DNA of 32,020 bases, from the NCBI GenBank assembly GCA_945907425.1, contig CAMDTE010000008.1, positions 1-32,020 on the forward strand. Reading direction: 5' to 3'. Positions 31,215-32,020 of the stretch are shown one piece after another. The notes beneath the pieces are model-generated. The model had not been told where the DNA came from. It saw nothing but the letters and a program-made list of their open reading frames with translations, and did not search any database. The position numbers and the translations under genes are program-made. Every line of letters starts with the position of its first letter. The stretch's first letter is position 1. This DNA comes from Owenweeksia hongkongensis DSM 17368. GTDB taxonomy: Bacteria; Bacteroidota; Bacteroidia; Flavobacteriales; Schleiferiaceae.

Positions 31215-32020
31215 ATGGCAAACGTTAGCGGAAAGGTATTTGACAGAGAGGTGTTACGAGGGGTATTGACCTTTGTAAAGCCGTTTCAAAAAACATTTTA
31301 CTCCGCCGCCGTATTGACGGTCTTGTTGGGGTTTATCTCCACTGCCCGCCCCTTGCTGATTCGGGATGCAGTAGACACTTCCTTGCTTTCTGCCTCGACT
31401 GCGGATTTACACACGGCCATTGCTTGGTTGATGGGTCTTCTACTGGTCGAAGGATTGATGCAGTGGTTGTTTTATGTGCAAACGAACCGACTCGGTCAAT
31501 GGGTCATTCGAGAAATTCGGGTTCAACTTTTTGGTCATTTGTTGCGCTTTACCATTCCCTTTTTTGATAAAACACCGGTAGGAACACTGGTTACCCGGAC
31601 CGTTTCCGATGTGGAAACCATCGCAGATATTTTCTCTGAAGGCCTATTGGTCATTTTCGGTGATTTCTTCAAAATCCTGGTGATGTTGGTGGCCATGTTC
31701 GTGTATTTCGACCCGGCTTTGGTAGCTATTTCGCTCAGTGTCCTCCCCGTGCTCTTCCTGGCGACGCGGTGGTTTCAGCGGTCTATAAAAGACAGTTTTA
31801 CGGAGGTAAGAAACCAAGTAGCTGCCTTGAATGCTTTTGTGCAAGAGCGAATAACCGGCATGGCGGTGGTTCGATTGTTTCAGCGCGAAGAGGTGGAGGC
31901 GAAAAAATTCAAAGAAATCAACGCCCGGCATAGAGAGGCCAATATTCGAAGTATTTGGTACTTCAGTTTGTTCTTACCGATCATAGAAATGCTCTCCGCT
32001 ATCAGTATTGGATTGGCAGT
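31215..32020 (+). CDS. MsbA-like ABC exporter (membrane domain and ATPase half-transporter), 3' end outside window
   Basis: The frame is open from ATG 31215 to the right edge (268 codons), so the protein is incomplete. The visible part is the type I exporter membrane domain: hydrophobic segments near residues ~28-50, 65-90, 147-165 and 168-185; the conserved T-P-V-G-T-L-V-T-R-T-V-S-D-V-E motif (~120-134), matching the D.P.G.L.sR...D...i elements of MsbA/BmrA-like proteins; and A-L-N-A-F-V-Q-E-R-I-T-G-M-A-V-V-R-L-F (~205-223). The ATPase domain lies outside the window. Likely a lipid or drug exporter in the inner membrane; the substrate cannot be told. It sits beside truA, an order I know from other Flavobacteriia. 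Confidence 0.88.
   Translation, partial: MANVSGKVFDREVLRGVLTFVKPFQKTFYSAAVLTVLLGFISTARPLLIRDAVDTSLLSASTADLHTAIAWLMGLLLVEGLMQWLFYVQTNRLGQWVIREIRVQLFGHLLRFTIPFFDKTPVGTLVTRTVSDVETIADIFSEGLLVIFGDFFKILVMLVAMFVYFDPALVAISLSVLPVLFLATRWFQRSIKDSFTEVRNQVAALNAFVQERITGMAVVRLFQREEVEAKKFKEINARHREANIRSIWYFSLFLPIIEMLSAISIGLA

Overview
This window looks like chromosomal DNA of a Bacteroidota bacterium, most likely a Flavobacteriales-type lineage of middling GC. The evidence is Bacteroidota-restricted or enriched families (DUF4293 beside rho, DUF5777 barrel, MbnP-like lipoprotein, a T9SS-type C-terminal domain, a Rho with a long charged insertion), few Shine-Dalgarno sequences, and repeated TAnnTTTG -7 promoter boxes a few bases ahead of start codons. 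Genes are tightly packed: no gap exceeds about 80 bases. No tRNA, rRNA, CRISPR array, insertion sequence or prophage was seen.

Left part (1-9270), envelope and sulfation. The C-terminus of a sulfotransferase enters from the left edge. Facing it is a four-gene minus-strand chain with overlapping ends: a MacB/FtsX-type permease, a class A penicillin-binding protein, and a Wzm/Wzt polysaccharide ABC exporter. Divergent from it is an unusual three-module protein (alkaline-phosphatase-superfamily hydrolase, helical repeats, sulfotransferase), followed by a secreted T9SS-type protein. The two sulfotransferases flanking a polysaccharide exporter suggest a surface-glycan modification locus.

Middle part (9300-22100), metabolism. 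Aconitase and a UMF1-family MFS transporter precede a compact operon of small haem-binding proteins, a YceI lipocalin-like protein and a DUF5777 beta-barrel, then lhgO (L-2-hydroxyglutarate oxidase). Facing it are an AstE/aspartoacylase-like metallohydrolase, purB, an RlmI-like methyltransferase and a small HsdR_N-type nuclease-like protein. A CoA-pyrophosphatase-type Nudix protein and a PlsC-like acyltransferase run divergently.

Right part (22077-32020), conserved housekeeping block. An MbnP-like lipoprotein and mpl (peptidoglycan recycling) face a minus-strand pyrR-pyrB-STAS-barrel operon. rnz diverges from pyrR across 56 bases that hold two overlapping promoters. rnz and rho converge on a perfect 30-base palindromic terminator. 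DUF4293, a YfcE-like phosphoesterase, truA and an MsbA-like ABC exporter (cut by the right edge) finish the window.

Most unusual: the hydrolase-repeat-sulfotransferase fusion; the c-type-haem/YceI/DUF5777 cassette with a CX4CH haem motif; a perfect 15-bp-stem hairpin inside rlmI; and the repeat-expanded Rho.
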